From: Azospira inquinata
GTDB taxonomy: Bacteria > Pseudomonadota > Gammaproteobacteria > Burkholderiales > Rhodocyclaceae
Direction: 5' to 3'
Length of the DNA stretch: 64,000 nucleotides
Assembly: GCF_018905915.1 (NCBI RefSeq)
Contig: NZ_CP064782.1
Span: 1,116,001 to 1,180,000, forward strand
Translations under genes and position numbers: made by a program
Shown: positions 9,602 through 18,273 of the stretch, one piece after another
Position numbering within the stretch: the first letter of the stretch is position 1
Layout: every line of letters begins with the position of its first letter
The notes under the pieces: generated by a model
What the model was told of the DNA's origin: nothing
Databases searched by the model: none
What the model saw: the letters and a program-made list of their open reading frames with translations, nothing else

Positions 9602-10159
9602 ATGCCAAGAGCTGTGCCTGCGAACAGCCATGAGGTGAAGCTGCAACCCCATGAGCTCATCGTCACCAAGACCGATCCTAGCGGTCACATCACCTACGCC
9701 AACCGGGTATTCATGCGCATTGCGGAATATGCGGAATACCAGTTGCTGGGCCAACCCCATAACATCATCCGACACCCGGACATGCCCCGGGGGGTGTTTC
9801 GCCTGATGTGGAAGACCCTGCAAGGGGGCAATGAGTTTTTCGGACTGGTGAAGAACTTCACCGCCAGCGGCAACTATTACTGGGTCTTCGCCAATATCAC
9901 CCCGGATTACGATGCCCAGAAGCAACTGGTGGGCTATTACTCGGTACGCCGCCCGCCCCTGCGGGCGGCGGTGGAAACGGTGATTCCCCTGTATCGCGCC
10001 ATGTGCGACATCGAGGCCCAGGCGGGCAAATCCGCCGGGCCGGATGCTTCCGTCGCCTGGCTGGAGGAACAGATGGCCCAGCGCCAGATCAGTTATGAAC
10101 AATTTGTCCTGCAACTGAATGGGGATGCCCTGGGCTGTAAGGCGGGAGGACGGTCATGA
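9602..10159 (+). CDS. Aer-type PAS sensor protein without transmembrane segment
   Basis: 185 residues. Residues about 15-120 form a PAS domain of the Aer (aerotaxis) class: [12 protein letters not shown], then [13 protein letters not shown] at 50-62, VKNF near 83 and [11 protein letters not shown] at 91-101. In Aer this fold binds FAD and senses redox state or oxygen supply. The C-terminal 60 residues look helical. No membrane segment or signalling hairpin is present. The stop overlaps the next start (ATGA at 10156-10159), and the next gene supplies exactly the missing membrane and signalling parts, so the two probably work as a split Aer receptor. FAD binding is inferred from family resemblance. 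Confidence 0.85.
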   Translation: MPRAVPANSHEVKLQPHELIVTKTDPSGHITYANRVFMRIAEYAEYQLLGQPHNIIRHPDMPRGVFRLMWKTLQGGNEFFGLVKNFTASGNYYWVFANITPDYDAQKQLVGYYSVRRPPLRAAVETVIPLYRAMCDIEAQAGKSAGPDASVAWLEEQMAQRQISYEQFVLQLNGDALGCKAGGRS

Positions 10160-11592
10160 GCACGGCACGGAAATATCCACCCTTCCTCAAAACCCAGATC
10201 GGCTACTGGCTCATCGCCTTCAACACCATGATGGTGCTGTATGTAGCCACGGAACTGCTGCTACCCGGTCCAGCCCACATGGTGGTGGGCGTGTTCCTGG
10301 CCCTGCTGTCCATCGGTCTGGCCCTTTACGTCTGGCGCAATCTGCACCGGATTTTTTCCCTGCTCTCCTCCCTCCATGAACAGTTGGGGCTGGCGGGCAA
10401 GGGGGAATTCCACCACCGGGCGGTGCATACCCGGGACATGGGGGAAGTGGGGCTGGTGGCCTGGGAATTGAACGATCTGCTGGATTTGATCGAAACCTAC
10501 TTTAAGGAAATCAACACCTGCTTCCGTCGGGTTAGTGCCGGGGATTACAGCCGGCGGCCCATCAGCGCCGGGTTGCCGGGCATTCTGGCCGAATCCCTGA
10601 AGGGCATGAATCAGTCCATCCAGGCCATGGCGGACAACAGCGCCTTTGTGCATCGTAACCGGCTCGCCTCCCAGCTGGCGGCCCTGAACAATCCCCATCT
10701 GCGCAACAACCTGTCCGGCAGCCAGAACGATCTAACGGAAATCAGTCATGCCATGGAGCAGGTGGCAGACATTACCCGGGACAACGCCTCCGGCGCCCGG
10801 GCCAGCCTGGAAAGTGCCCAGGAACTGTCCGGGGAGCTGGACACCATCGTCCATTCCGTCAATAACATGAACGAGGCCAGCCACGCCCTGGCCACCGAAT
10901 GGCGAGGCATCGAAACCTCCCTGGCGGACATTTCTGCCATTGCGGACCAGACCAACCTGCTCGCCCTGAATGCGGCCATTGAAGCGGCCCGGGCCGGGGA
11001 ATCGGGCCGGGGCTTCGCGGTAGTGGCCGACGAGGTGCGCAAACTGGCGGAGCGGAGCAAGAGCACAGCCAACCAGGTGCAGGGCATTCTCGCCACCCTC
11101 TCCGGCCGCATCGACGACATGCAGCAACGGGCAGGCAAGGCGGGCTCGGTGGCAGATACGGTGAAGGATTCGGTGGAATCTTTCCGGCAGCGCTTTGAAA
11201 CCCTGGCCCAAAGCTCGGATCAGGTGCTGCGTCGGGTGGTGCGGGTGCGGGACAAATCCCAGACCACCTTGCAGAAGGTGGGCCACATCATGCGCAAGCA
11301 GCTCACCTACACCTCCCTAGAAGAAGGCCAGACCCACGAAATGAGTTCCGACCTGAGCAGTTGGCGCACCGAGGAAGGGCTACGGGAATTCGGCGACACC
11401 GCCGCCTTCGGCGCCATGCAGGCCCCGGAAGCCCGGATTCGGGAACAGGTGCGCCTGGCCCTCACGGAAGGGGGCAAGGAAATTCCGGACGAGGCCGTAA
11501 TCCTGGCGGCCATGACCGTTCTGGAAGGGGAAAGCGACCGGCTCCTGGCCCTCTTCGACCGCATGGTGGAAGAAAAGCACCTCCAGGCTTAG
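10156..11592 (+). CDS. Methyl-accepting chemotaxis protein, partner of PAS protein
   Basis: 478 residues. Two hydrophobic segments at about 17-36 and 41-60 are separated by only a few residues, so there is essentially no periplasmic sensor domain, as in Aer. A HAMP-like and coiled-coil region follows, then the receptor hairpin core at about 258-300 ([39 protein letters not shown] pattern), which contacts CheA and CheW. After the core come roughly 95 residues (about 385-478) with no domain I recognise; the His/Cys ligands of a CZB zinc domain are not evident. The start overlaps the PAS gene stop, which supports co-translation and a shared function. Confidence 0.92.
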   Translation: MSTARKYPPFLKTQIGYWLIAFNTMMVLYVATELLLPGPAHMVVGVFLALLSIGLALYVWRNLHRIFSLLSSLHEQLGLAGKGEFHHRAVHTRDMGEVGLVAWELNDLLDLIETYFKEINTCFRRVSAGDYSRRPISAGLPGILAESLKGMNQSIQAMADNSAFVHRNRLASQLAALNNPHLRNNLSGSQNDLTEISHAMEQVADITRDNASGARASLESAQELSGELDTIVHSVNNMNEASHALATEWRGIETSLADISAIADQTNLLALNAAIEAARAGESGRGFAVVADEVRKLAERSKSTANQVQGILATLSGRIDDMQQRAGKAGSVADTVKDSVESFRQRFETLAQSSDQVLRRVVRVRDKSQTTLQKVGHIMRKQLTYTSLEEGQTHEMSSDLSSWRTEEGLREFGDTAAFGAMQAPEARIREQVRLALTEGGKEIPDEAVILAAMTVLEGESDRLLALFDRMVEEKHLQA

Positions 11593-11605
11593 GCTCCCGC
11601 CGAAG

Positions 11606-11640
11606 CAAAAACCGGGGCGGAGAACATTTCGCCGCCCCGG
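11606..11640 (-). terminator. Terminator between convergent MCP and dehydrogenase genes
   Basis: The nine-base stem CCGGGGCGG (11612-11620) / CCGCCCCGG (11632-11640) has an 11-base loop. On the minus strand it is followed directly by TTTTTGC, a good U-tract, so it terminates the dehydrogenase gene ending at 11681. On the plus strand the tail is only pyrimidine-rich, so it may act weakly for the chemoreceptor. Confidence 0.75.
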
Positions 11641-11680
11641 CCTTCTCTTCGAAAACAGGGCAGAACACCCGCCCCGCCGT

Positions 11681-12640
11681 TTATTTCCCAGTATCCGCCT
11701 GATCCGCCGCCAGGGCCTTCAGGCGACGCAGCAGGGCCTGATCCCGATGGGCCACGGCCCGGGCCAGTTGGTCCGGATTCGGGGGACCGAAGGCATCCAC
11801 CAGCATGGCCCGGGTAGGTTCATCCAGATGAACTTCCCCCAAGGCGGCCCACCAGGTTTCCATGGCTGGGCCCAGGTGGTCGAGAAAGTGGGCCATGCCC
11901 CCCTGGCCGCCGGCCAGATGGAAGGTCAGGCTGGGGCCCATGATGGACCAGCGTTGCCCCGGCCCGGCGGCCACCGCCAAATCAATGTCTTCCACCGAGG
12001 CTACCCCTTCCCGGGCCAGATAGACCGCCTCCCGCCAGATGGCCGCCTGCAGCCGGTTGGCGATATGGCCCACCACTTCCTTGCGCAGGCGGATGGGGGT
12101 CTTGCCCAGGCGGCGGTAGAAATCCATGGCCAGGGTCACATAGGGCTCGGTGGTGGCCTGCCCAGGCACCACCTCCACTAGGGGAATGAGGTGGGGCGGG
12201 TTAAAGGGATGGCCCACCAGCAGGCGTTCCGGATGTTGCAAAGAGGCCTGGAGCTGGCTCGGCATAATGCCGGAAGTGGAGGAGGCAATCAGGGCCTGGG
12301 GCGCCAGCACGGCTTCCAGGGCAGCATAGGTTTCCCGCTTCACGTCCAGGCGCTCCGGCGCATTTTCCTGCACCAGATCCGCGCCCCGGGCCGCTTCCCC
12401 TCCATCGGCACAAAACACCAAAGCCCCCTGGGCTGCTTCCAGGCTGCGCCCGCCATGACGCCCCAGGCTGACCATGTCCGGCCAGGCCTGGGCGACAAAG
12501 TCCCGCAACCGGCCTTCGGCCCCGGGGGCCGGGTCCGTGGCCCGTACCGTCAGCCCGGCACCAAGAAAAGCCACGGCCCAGCTGGCCCCGATCACCCCCG
12601 TCCCCACCAGGGCTACGGTTTTGATGTCATCGGCTTGCAT
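11681..12640 (-). CDS. 3-hydroxyacyl-CoA dehydrogenase-family oxidoreductase
   Basis: 319 residues. The N-terminal Rossmann domain has GTGVIG at 13-18, then ENAPERLDVK and SSTSGI, the signatures of short 3-hydroxyacyl-CoA dehydrogenase-like enzymes. VGHPFNPPHLIPLVEVV carries the catalytic His-Pro-x-Asn region. The C-terminal domain is the family's helical dimerisation part. Single-domain members include 3-hydroxybutyryl-CoA, carnitine and gulonate dehydrogenases. The GHPFNPPH form and length resemble the carnitine/gulonate branch, but the substrate is not settled. The start is ATG at 12640 with GGAGGA-type ribosome site upstream; a longer frame to 12730 is rejected. It is probably monocistronic. 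Confidence 0.88.
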   Translation of the reverse strand: MQADDIKTVALVGTGVIGASWAVAFLGAGLTVRATDPAPGAEGRLRDFVAQAWPDMVSLGRHGGRSLEAAQGALVFCADGGEAARGADLVQENAPERLDVKRETYAALEAVLAPQALIASSTSGIMPSQLQASLQHPERLLVGHPFNPPHLIPLVEVVPGQATTEPYVTLAMDFYRRLGKTPIRLRKEVVGHIANRLQAAIWREAVYLAREGVASVEDIDLAVAAGPGQRWSIMGPSLTFHLAGGQGGMAHFLDHLGPAMETWWAALGEVHLDEPTRAMLVDAFGPPNPDQLARAVAHRDQALLRRLKALAADQADTGK

Positions 12641-12730
12641 AGGAAAATCCTCCGAAATAAGGAAAGGCCGCCCGCTTCGGTCTTCCGGCAGCGGAGCCAA
12701 GGTCCGGCGCCAGACCGGAAGAACGGCCAA

Positions 12731-12757
12731 GGAAAAGGGCCCGGCAATGCCGGGCCC
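12731..12757 (-). terminator. Terminator after macrodomain gene
   Basis: The nine-base stem GGGCCCGGC (12737-12745) / GCCGGGCCC (12749-12757) has a 3-base loop and is followed on the minus strand by TTTTCC. It lies 58 bases past the macrodomain stop and before the dehydrogenase start, so it separates the two genes. Confidence 0.75.
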
Positions 12758-12815
12758 CCGTTGGAATCAACATCGCGCCGAAGCCAGCCCAGGGAGACCT
12801 GGCCTCCCCGGAGAC

Positions 12816-13307
12816 TCAGGCCCGGGCTTCCGCCCCCGCCACGTCCGGGTGGAAGGTGGTGTAGACATACACCTTACCCGGATAGTCCGCCAAAGCCTGG
12901 GCGACCAGGGGCTGTACCGCCGCCCAATCCAGGCCGCCCACCCCCGTGGCCAACCGGGGCAGGGCCAGGGACTGGATGTTTTCCGCCGCCAGCCAGCGGG
13001 CCAGCTCTTTCAGGCTGTGGCGCACATTTTCCACCGTGGCCTTGCCCGGTTTGCCCCCCGGATTGTCGCTACCGGCTTGGGTGAAAAGGCAGACGATGCG
13101 GGGCCCGCCCACCCCGCTCCAGGCCCAGAGGCTCCCGGGACGGGGGGAATGGAGATGGCAATAGTGGCGGAAATCCTTGTACAGGGCCGGCCACCGCTCC
13201 CGCAGACTGAGAGCCAGACCGCTGTCGAAGTTGTCGTTGGGGGCTATGCCGTGGGCAATAGCCTGGGCTTGGGAAAGAAGGAGATCGCCGTCGAGTTCGA
13301 TAATCAT
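12816..13307 (-). CDS. Macrodomain protein, TARG1/DarG-like
   Basis: 163 residues, essentially one macrodomain. The order of motifs follows the TARG1 (OARD1)/DarG branch: AIAHGIAPND near the N-terminus, a GLALSLRERWP helix, IVCLFTQ, a GKATVENVRHSLKEL helix, LPRLATGVGGLDWAAV, and a final VYVYTT strand. Such proteins bind ADP-ribose and many remove it from nucleic acid or protein. The usual early Asn is His here, and the TARG1 catalytic-Asp position is Gly, while Asp sits two residues later in the GGLDW form seen in bacterial members. The ATG at 13307 has an AAGGA site. No DarT toxin gene is adjacent. Confidence 0.85.
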   Translation of the reverse strand: MIIELDGDLLLSQAQAIAHGIAPNDNFDSGLALSLRERWPALYKDFRHYCHLHSPRPGSLWAWSGVGGPRIVCLFTQAGSDNPGGKPGKATVENVRHSLKELARWLAAENIQSLALPRLATGVGGLDWAAVQPLVAQALADYPGKVYVYTTFHPDVAGAEARA

Positions 13308-13455
13308 GGGTGGTCCTTTTTTTAGGTTTTGCGAAAGTGCGTGTGTTGTCGCTTGCCTAGGCCAACCAACGATTTCATCCTACCCCCCGGCCCCTCCCGT
13401 TCTTTGATGCGGGTCAACAAACGGGCCGGCCCGCCGCCCGCCGAGCCACGCCCCC

Positions 13456-15522
13456 TCAGGCTTTCAGCAGCTCTTCCCGGCTGCCCAGCCAGCGCCGCAG
13501 GTGGCGGGCCGCCACCTCGGGGGCCTGACGCAGCAGGCTTTCCGCCAGGCCCCGGGCGGCCTCCACCAGATCCTGGTCCTGCTCCAGGTCCGCGTAGCGC
13601 AGGAGGGGGACGCCGCTCTGGCGGCTGCCCACAAATTCCCCCGGGCCCCGGAGCTGTAAATCCTGGCGGGCGATTTCAAAACCATCCGTGTTTTCGTAGA
13701 TAATTTTCAGCCGGGCCCGGGCCGTTTCCCCCAGGGGACCGGCGTAGAGCAGCACACACACCGAGTCGTGCACGCCCCGGCCCACCCGGCCCCGCAGCTG
13801 GTGCAGCTGGGAAAGGCCAAAGCGTTCCGCGTGTTCGATCACCATCAGGCTGGCATTGGGCACATCCACCCCCACTTCGATAACCGTGGTGGCCACCAGG
13901 ACCTGGATGTCTCCGGCGGCGAAGGCCCCCATCACCGCCGCCTTTTCCTCCGGCTTCAAACGGCCATGGACCAGGCCAATGCGCAATTCGGGCAGGTCTT
14001 CCACCAGGGCGGCGTAGGTGTCCATGGCCGCCTGAAGATCCAGCTTTTCGCTTTCCTCAATGAGGGGGCAGACCCAGTAGGCCTGACGCCCGTCCGTCAC
14101 CCCGTCCCGCACCCGGGCCACCACCTCGTCCCGGCGGGCATCGGCCACCAGCTTGGTCCGCACCGGGGTGCGCCCGGGGGGCAGCTCGTCCAGCACGGAC
14201 ACGTCCAGGTCGGCGTAATAGCTCATGGCCAGGGTCCGGGGAATGGGGGTAGCGGACATCATGAGCTGGTGGGGATTCAAACCCTTTTTGCGCAATTCCA
14301 GGCGCTGGGCCACGCCGAAACGGTGCTGCTCATCCACGATGGACAGGCCCAGGCGGGCGAAATCCACCCCTTCCTGAATCAGGGCGTGGGTGCCCACAAT
14401 GAGCTGGGCGTCGGCGGCGGCCTGTTGCTGGGCCGCCTTTTTCTTGGCGGATTTCAGGCTGCCGGAGAGCCAGGCCACCCGGATGCCCAGGGGCTCCAGC
14501 CAGGCCGAGAGCTTCTGGAAGTGCTGTTCCGCCAGGATTTCCGTGGGGGCCATGAAGGCAGCCTGATAGCCGCTTTCCATGGCCTGGCAGGCGGCCAGGG
14601 CAGCCACGATGGTCTTGCCGCTGCCCACGTCCCCCTGGAGCAGGCGCTGCATGGGATAGGGCTGGGCCAGATCGGCGGCAATCTCCCGCCACACCCGGTC
14701 CTGGGCGCCGGTGAGGCGGAAAGGCAGACGGGCCAGGAGCTGGCGGGCCAGCTCACCGGAAGCCGCCAGCCGGGGCGCCCCCTTTTCCCGCCGGGCCAGA
14801 TAGGCGCGGCGCAGGGACAATTGCTGGGCCAGCACTTCGTCGAATTTAATGCGTCGCCAGGCCGGATGGTGGCGCTCTTGCAAGGCCCGCTCATCCACTC
14901 CCGGGGGGGGCCGGTGCAGCAGCCGAGCGGCCTCCCCGAAGGGCATGAGGTGAAATTTTTCCCGCAGGGCGTCGCTTAAGGAATCCCCCAGATCCGCTTC
15001 CCCCAGGGCCCGCAGCACCAGTTTGCGCAGGGCGGACTGGGCCAGACCGGCGGTGGTGGGGTAAATGGGGGTCAGGGCCTGGGGCAGGGCTTCCCCTTCC
15101 GCCACCAGTTTGTAGCGGGGATGGACCATTTCCCGGCCGAAAAAACCACCCCGGATTTCCCCGAATACCCGCAATTGCAGGCCCTCGTCCCGGGCCCGTT
15201 CCAACTGCTTGGTCTGGCTGCCGTAGAAATTGAGAAAGCGCAGCCACAGCTCACCGCTGGCATCCTTGACCCGAGCCAGTAGCTGGCGCCGGGGGCGGAA
15301 GTGGATGGCCACGTCCTCCACCCACACCTGGAGCTGGACCGGGGCGTCCCAGGGGGCCTCCTCCACGGTGGTCACCCGGGTCTCGTCCTCGTAACGCAGG
15401 GGAAAATGGAGCAACAGATCGTCCCGGGTCACCAGACCCAGGCGGCGCAGCTTTTGTTGCAGCGCCCCGGCGCCTTTGGAAGGCTTCTTGGCCGGGGCCG
15501 GGGCGGCTTTTTTCTCGGCCAA
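13456..15522 (-). CDS. recG: ATP-dependent DNA helicase RecG
   Basis: 688 residues from the TTG at 15522, close to the 693 of E. coli RecG. It is a branch-migrating helicase that remodels stalled forks and D-loops. The wedge (OB-fold) domain spans about residues 40-150, Walker A GDVGSGKT lies at 297-304, the DEAH-type box reads DEQHRFG, and motif VI with QLRGRVGRG and the C-terminal TRG region follow. A longer reading to 15648 would overlap ridA and adds a Pro-rich segment unlike RecG, so it is rejected. The TTG lies 11 bases past the ridA stop, suggesting translational coupling; the Lys/Ala/Pro-rich first 20 residues are not conserved. Confidence 0.94.
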   Translation of the reverse strand: MAEKKAAPAPAKKPSKGAGALQQKLRRLGLVTRDDLLLHFPLRYEDETRVTTVEEAPWDAPVQLQVWVEDVAIHFRPRRQLLARVKDASGELWLRFLNFYGSQTKQLERARDEGLQLRVFGEIRGGFFGREMVHPRYKLVAEGEALPQALTPIYPTTAGLAQSALRKLVLRALGEADLGDSLSDALREKFHLMPFGEAARLLHRPPPGVDERALQERHHPAWRRIKFDEVLAQQLSLRRAYLARREKGAPRLAASGELARQLLARLPFRLTGAQDRVWREIAADLAQPYPMQRLLQGDVGSGKTIVAALAACQAMESGYQAAFMAPTEILAEQHFQKLSAWLEPLGIRVAWLSGSLKSAKKKAAQQQAAADAQLIVGTHALIQEGVDFARLGLSIVDEQHRFGVAQRLELRKKGLNPHQLMMSATPIPRTLAMSYYADLDVSVLDELPPGRTPVRTKLVADARRDEVVARVRDGVTDGRQAYWVCPLIEESEKLDLQAAMDTYAALVEDLPELRIGLVHGRLKPEEKAAVMGAFAAGDIQVLVATTVIEVGVDVPNASLMVIEHAERFGLSQLHQLRGRVGRGVHDSVCVLLYAGPLGETARARLKIIYENTDGFEIARQDLQLRGPGEFVGSRQSGVPLLRYADLEQDQDLVEAARGLAESLLRQAPEVAARHLRRWLGSREELLKA

Positions 15523-15532
15523 GGGAGAAGTC

Positions 15533-15913
15533 TCAGCCGACGTAGAGAACGGCGTCCGCTTCCACCAGGGCGCCCTTGGGCAGGGCGGAGATACCCAGGG
15601 CGGCCCGGGCGGGATAGGGTTGGGGGAAGTAGCGGGCCATGGTCTCATTGACCTTGGCGAAATTGGCCAGATCGGTGAGATAGACGTTGAGTTTCACCGT
15701 ATGGCCCAGGGAGGCCCCCGCCGCTTCCGCCAGGGCCTTGAGGTTTTCAAAGACCCGCACGATCTGGGCGTCAATGCCGTCCACCAGGTTGCCGGTGGCC
15801 GGGTCCAGACCGATCTGGCCGGACAGATAAACGGTGTTTTCCACCTTCACGGCTTGGGAATAGGTGCCGATGGCGGCGGGCGCCTTGTCGGTGGCGATAA
15901 TGGTCTTGCCCAT
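15533..15913 (-). CDS. ridA: RidA-family 2-iminobutanoate/2-iminopropanoate deaminase
   Basis: 126 residues, the standard size of this trimeric family, which hydrolyses reactive enamines and imines made by PLP enzymes. Typical motifs are GTYSQAV near residue 16, [32 protein letters not shown], and the end [21 protein letters not shown], which includes the Arg that binds the substrate carboxylate. The ATG at 15913 has AAAGGA upstream; the longer frame to 16102 is rejected because its extra residues are unlike the family. It is directly upstream of recG. Confidence 0.95.
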   Translation of the reverse strand: MGKTIIATDKAPAAIGTYSQAVKVENTVYLSGQIGLDPATGNLVDGIDAQIVRVFENLKALAEAAGASLGHTVKLNVYLTDLANFAKVNETMARYFPQPYPARAALGISALPKGALVEADAVLYVG

Positions 15914-16137
15914 GAGGAATCCTTTCAGAGAGGGGCTTCTCGCCCCGGAAAAACGGCGAACAGGGGCAAATGTTAACGGACCCGCCCCCACCGCGCCAGC
16001 CCGCCGCCCCCGGCATCCCCGCTCCGATGGCCCCTGTGGCCTCGGAAAAGCGCCCCACCGGGGAACGGAAACCAAGTCCCGGGTCTCCAAACAGGAGGGC
16101 AAGGTTTCCCCTTAGCCCTTATCGAGAAAGCCCCACC

Positions 16138-16491
16138 ATGACTGCCTCCGTCATTGAAAATCTGGAAAAACTACTGGCCGGTCCCCGGGATGGCGCCCTG
16201 CTCCGCTATTCCCTGGGCAATGAATGGCTCAAAGCAGGGAACCCGTCCCGGGCGGTGGAACATCTGACCGAGGCGGTCGCCCGGGACCCGAACTTTTCCG
16301 CCGCCTGGAAACTCCTGGGCAAAGCCCGTCAGGAAGGGGGGGACCTGCCCGGCGCCCTGGCGGCCTACCGGCAGGGGGTAGCCGTGGCCACAGCCCGGAA
16401 GGATATGCAGGCCGCCAAGGAAATGACCGTGTTCGCCCGGCGCCTGGAAAAACAGCTAGCGGCGGAAGCGGAGGCAGGGTCCGGAGGGTGA
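16138..16491 (+). CDS. Small tetratricopeptide-repeat protein
   Basis: 117 residues. Two TPR-like helical pairs are visible: LLRYSLGNEWLKAGNPSRAVEHLTEAVARDPNF-type spacing, then AAWKLLGKARQEGGDLPGALAAYRQGV, followed by a basic/acidic helix. There is no signal peptide, so it is probably cytoplasmic. TPRs mediate protein contacts; the partner is unknown. It is the only plus-strand gene between ridA and the SPOR gene and ends 148 bases before the converging SPOR stop. The ribosome site is weak (GAGAAAG). Confidence 0.8.
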   Translation: MTASVIENLEKLLAGPRDGALLRYSLGNEWLKAGNPSRAVEHLTEAVARDPNFSAAWKLLGKARQEGGDLPGALAAYRQGVAVATARKDMQAAKEMTVFARRLEKQLAAEAEAGSGG

Positions 16492-16557
16492 AGGCTTAGG
16501 GAAAGCGGGACGGAACCGGACCCAGAGAAACGGCAGGCCCGGTTCGGGCAGGGGCAG

Positions 16558-16576
16558 CGGCCTCCGCCGGAGGCCG
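16558..16576. terminator. Hairpin between convergent TPR and SPOR genes
   Basis: The perfect stem CGGCCTCC/GGAGGCCG has a GCC loop and is followed by the palindrome GGTTTAAACC. It lies in the gap between two converging genes, but there is no proper U-tract on either strand, so termination is only likely by position. Confidence 0.45.
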
Positions 16577-16638
16577 GTTTAAACCAGGGAAGCCGGGGGA
16601 ACGCCCCCGGCGGTTCAGGGGTTCAACGGTTTAGGTGT

Positions 16639-17592
16639 TCAGCGGCTGCGGGGTGGCAGTAGGACGGAATCGATGCCCAGGGCTTTCAGCTTTTCCCGGG
16701 CCGCATCGGCCTCCGCCTTGGACTTGAAGGGCCCCACGCTGACCCGGGCTTCCATGTTGGCGGGAATACCGTTGAGCTGGAGTTTGGCGTACAGCTCTTC
16801 CGCCCGCTGGGCGCTGGTAAATACCCCGGCCTGCAACAGATAGCCGGAGAACAGCCGGGGCGGGGCCGGTAGTTTGGTCACCGGCGCGGGCACCACAGGA
16901 GCCGGCGCAGGCGCTTGGCTGGCGGCCGCCTGACTGGAGGTAGTGGTCTGGGTGCCCGGGTGACGGGCGGGGGCGGCCTGGCGGGTCACCTGGGCCGGGG
17001 CCGGGCTTTTCGCCACCGGGGCCGGAGCGGTGCTGGGGGCGGGGGCAGGAGCCGCGGCAGTCTTGGCGGCAGGGGCAGGGGCTGAAGTCTGGTCATGGAC
17101 CCGACCCACCTTTTCCCCGCCCTTGCTTCCTTCCCGGGGCGTGGCGGCCTTGGCCGGAGGGGCGCTGTGGGTGGGTTTGGCACTCACCGCCGGGGTGGGC
17201 AGGGGCTCGGGCGCAGGAGCGCCCTTCTCCACCGGGGGAGCGCTCACGTCCGGCTCCGCCGGTTTTTCCGAATCCGTGGAAGTGCTGGGCGCGGTGCTGG
17301 TACTGGGGGCCGGGGTAACAGGCTGGGAGACTTCCTTGGGGGGGCTGGGAGGCAGGGGCGCGGCGGCCTCGGGCTGGGGCTCCGGCTCCGGGGCGCTGAG
17401 CCGGTCAAAAAGGGCCAGGGCCCCCAGGAGCACGGCGATCAGCACCCCGGCAAAGGCCATACGGCGGCCCAGCTGGCGCTTCATGTCCTCCTGGGCCTGA
17501 TCCAGGGGATCGGGCGTGCCTCCCTTGCCCGGCTTGGGGGCGGCTTTGCCCTTTTGGGGAGCCTTGTTGCCCACGATTTTCATCTCAGCCAT
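16639..17592 (-). CDS. SPOR-domain membrane protein (FtsN/DedD-like)
   Basis: 317 residues. A short cytoplasmic part rich in Lys and Gly is followed by one membrane helix at about 45-65 (MAFAGVLIAVLLGALALF), a long low-complexity Pro/Ala/Thr-rich periplasmic linker of about 170 residues, and a C-terminal SPOR domain from about 240 (YLLQAGVFTSAQRAEELYAKL ... VGPFKSKAEADAAREKLKALGIDSVLL). SPOR domains bind denuded septal peptidoglycan, so a role at the division site is likely. The ATG at 17592 has GGGAGAGG upstream. The linker is highly repetitive at the DNA level. FtsN and DedD cannot be distinguished by sequence alone. Confidence 0.88.
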   Translation of the reverse strand: MAEMKIVGNKAPQKGKAAPKPGKGGTPDPLDQAQEDMKRQLGRRMAFAGVLIAVLLGALALFDRLSAPEPEPQPEAAAPLPPSPPKEVSQPVTPAPSTSTAPSTSTDSEKPAEPDVSAPPVEKGAPAPEPLPTPAVSAKPTHSAPPAKAATPREGSKGGEKVGRVHDQTSAPAPAAKTAAAPAPAPSTAPAPVAKSPAPAQVTRQAAPARHPGTQTTTSSQAAASQAPAPAPVVPAPVTKLPAPPRLFSGYLLQAGVFTSAQRAEELYAKLQLNGIPANMEARVSVGPFKSKAEADAAREKLKALGIDSVLLPPRSR

Positions 17593-17608
17593 GACCTCTC
17601 CCTAAAAT

Positions 17609-18193
17609 TCATTCGCTCCGGTTGGTGGCCAGGGCCACCACCAGTTCCGCCTCTGCCCGGGCAATACCGCAGCGCTCCGCAATGGTCTCCGCATCATGGC
17701 CCGCCATGGCCATCTGCATGGCGTCGCTGTAGAGGGGGGAGACGTTCTGGGAGGCTTTGAGCTGGCTCACCTGATTGCGGACTTCGTCCCGCAGCAGGGA
17801 AAATTCCTGACGTAGCATGGCCACCTCGTCCCGCAGCTGGTCCAGCTCCCGTTCCACCCCTTCGATGAACTTTTCTTCACCGAAGGTGGCGGGGGGCTCG
17901 TTCCAAGCGAAATCCCGGGGGGGAGTGACCGGCGCCGGGGCGGGGGCCGCTTCCGGGTCCGGGGCCAGGGTGCCGGTTCGGGTATACACATCCCCCAGCA
18001 GATCCGGATCGGTCTTATCCTGGTCCTTGAGCGGGGGCAGATCGGCGGCCCGCCCGCCAGGAGCGGCGGGATGGCGGATGCGGTTCAGGCGCAGGAAGGC
18101 CAGGACGATATAGACGCCGAGCAGGCCGATCAGGGCAATCACCCCATCCCGCCAGCTCAATCCGACGGACGCCAGCCACCCTTCCTGGTTCAT
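17609..18193 (-). CDS. DUF2802 membrane-anchored protein
   Basis: 194 residues. An N-terminal membrane helix at about 15-35 (DGVIALIGLLGVYIVLAFL) is followed by a variable Pro-rich stretch, a coiled coil at about 120-155 (ELDQLRDEVAMLRQEFSLLRDEV) and a C-terminal segment with YSDAMQMAMAGHDAETIAERCGIARAEAELVVAL, the conserved DUF2802 block. That block looks like a helix-turn-helix-like fold, but no function is established. It lies 16 bases upstream of the SPOR gene and is probably co-transcribed with it. Confidence 0.8.
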   Translation of the reverse strand: MNQEGWLASVGLSWRDGVIALIGLLGVYIVLAFLRLNRIRHPAAPGGRAADLPPLKDQDKTDPDLLGDVYTRTGTLAPDPEAAPAPAPVTPPRDFAWNEPPATFGEEKFIEGVERELDQLRDEVAMLRQEFSLLRDEVRNQVSQLKASQNVSPLYSDAMQMAMAGHDAETIAERCGIARAEAELVVALATNRSE

Positions 18194-18273
18194 TGTTTGT
18201 GCGGCCCCAAGTGAGTCATGGGCACGTATTATGCCAGAGGGCTCCCGGGGGGGCGGCCCTTGTTGCGTAATCT

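Noticed and set aside
11308..11592. CZB zinc-binding domain at the chemoreceptor C-terminus
   Set aside because: The expected His-x-x-Trp, Cys and later His ligands are not in the right pattern.
12641..12730. Longer start for the hydroxyacyl-CoA dehydrogenase-like gene
   Set aside because: The Rossmann fold begins at the ATG at 12640, which has a good ribosome site; the extra residues contain the terminator hairpin region of the neighbour.
15523..15648. N-terminal extension of RecG to 15648
   Set aside because: It would overlap ridA out of frame and adds a Pro/Trp-rich stretch unlike any RecG.
16900..17400. Repeat array or CRISPR-like element
   Set aside because: The repetitive DNA is simply Pro/Ala/Thr codons of the SPOR-protein linker, without regular repeat and spacer lengths. 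No CRISPR array was seen anywhere in the window.
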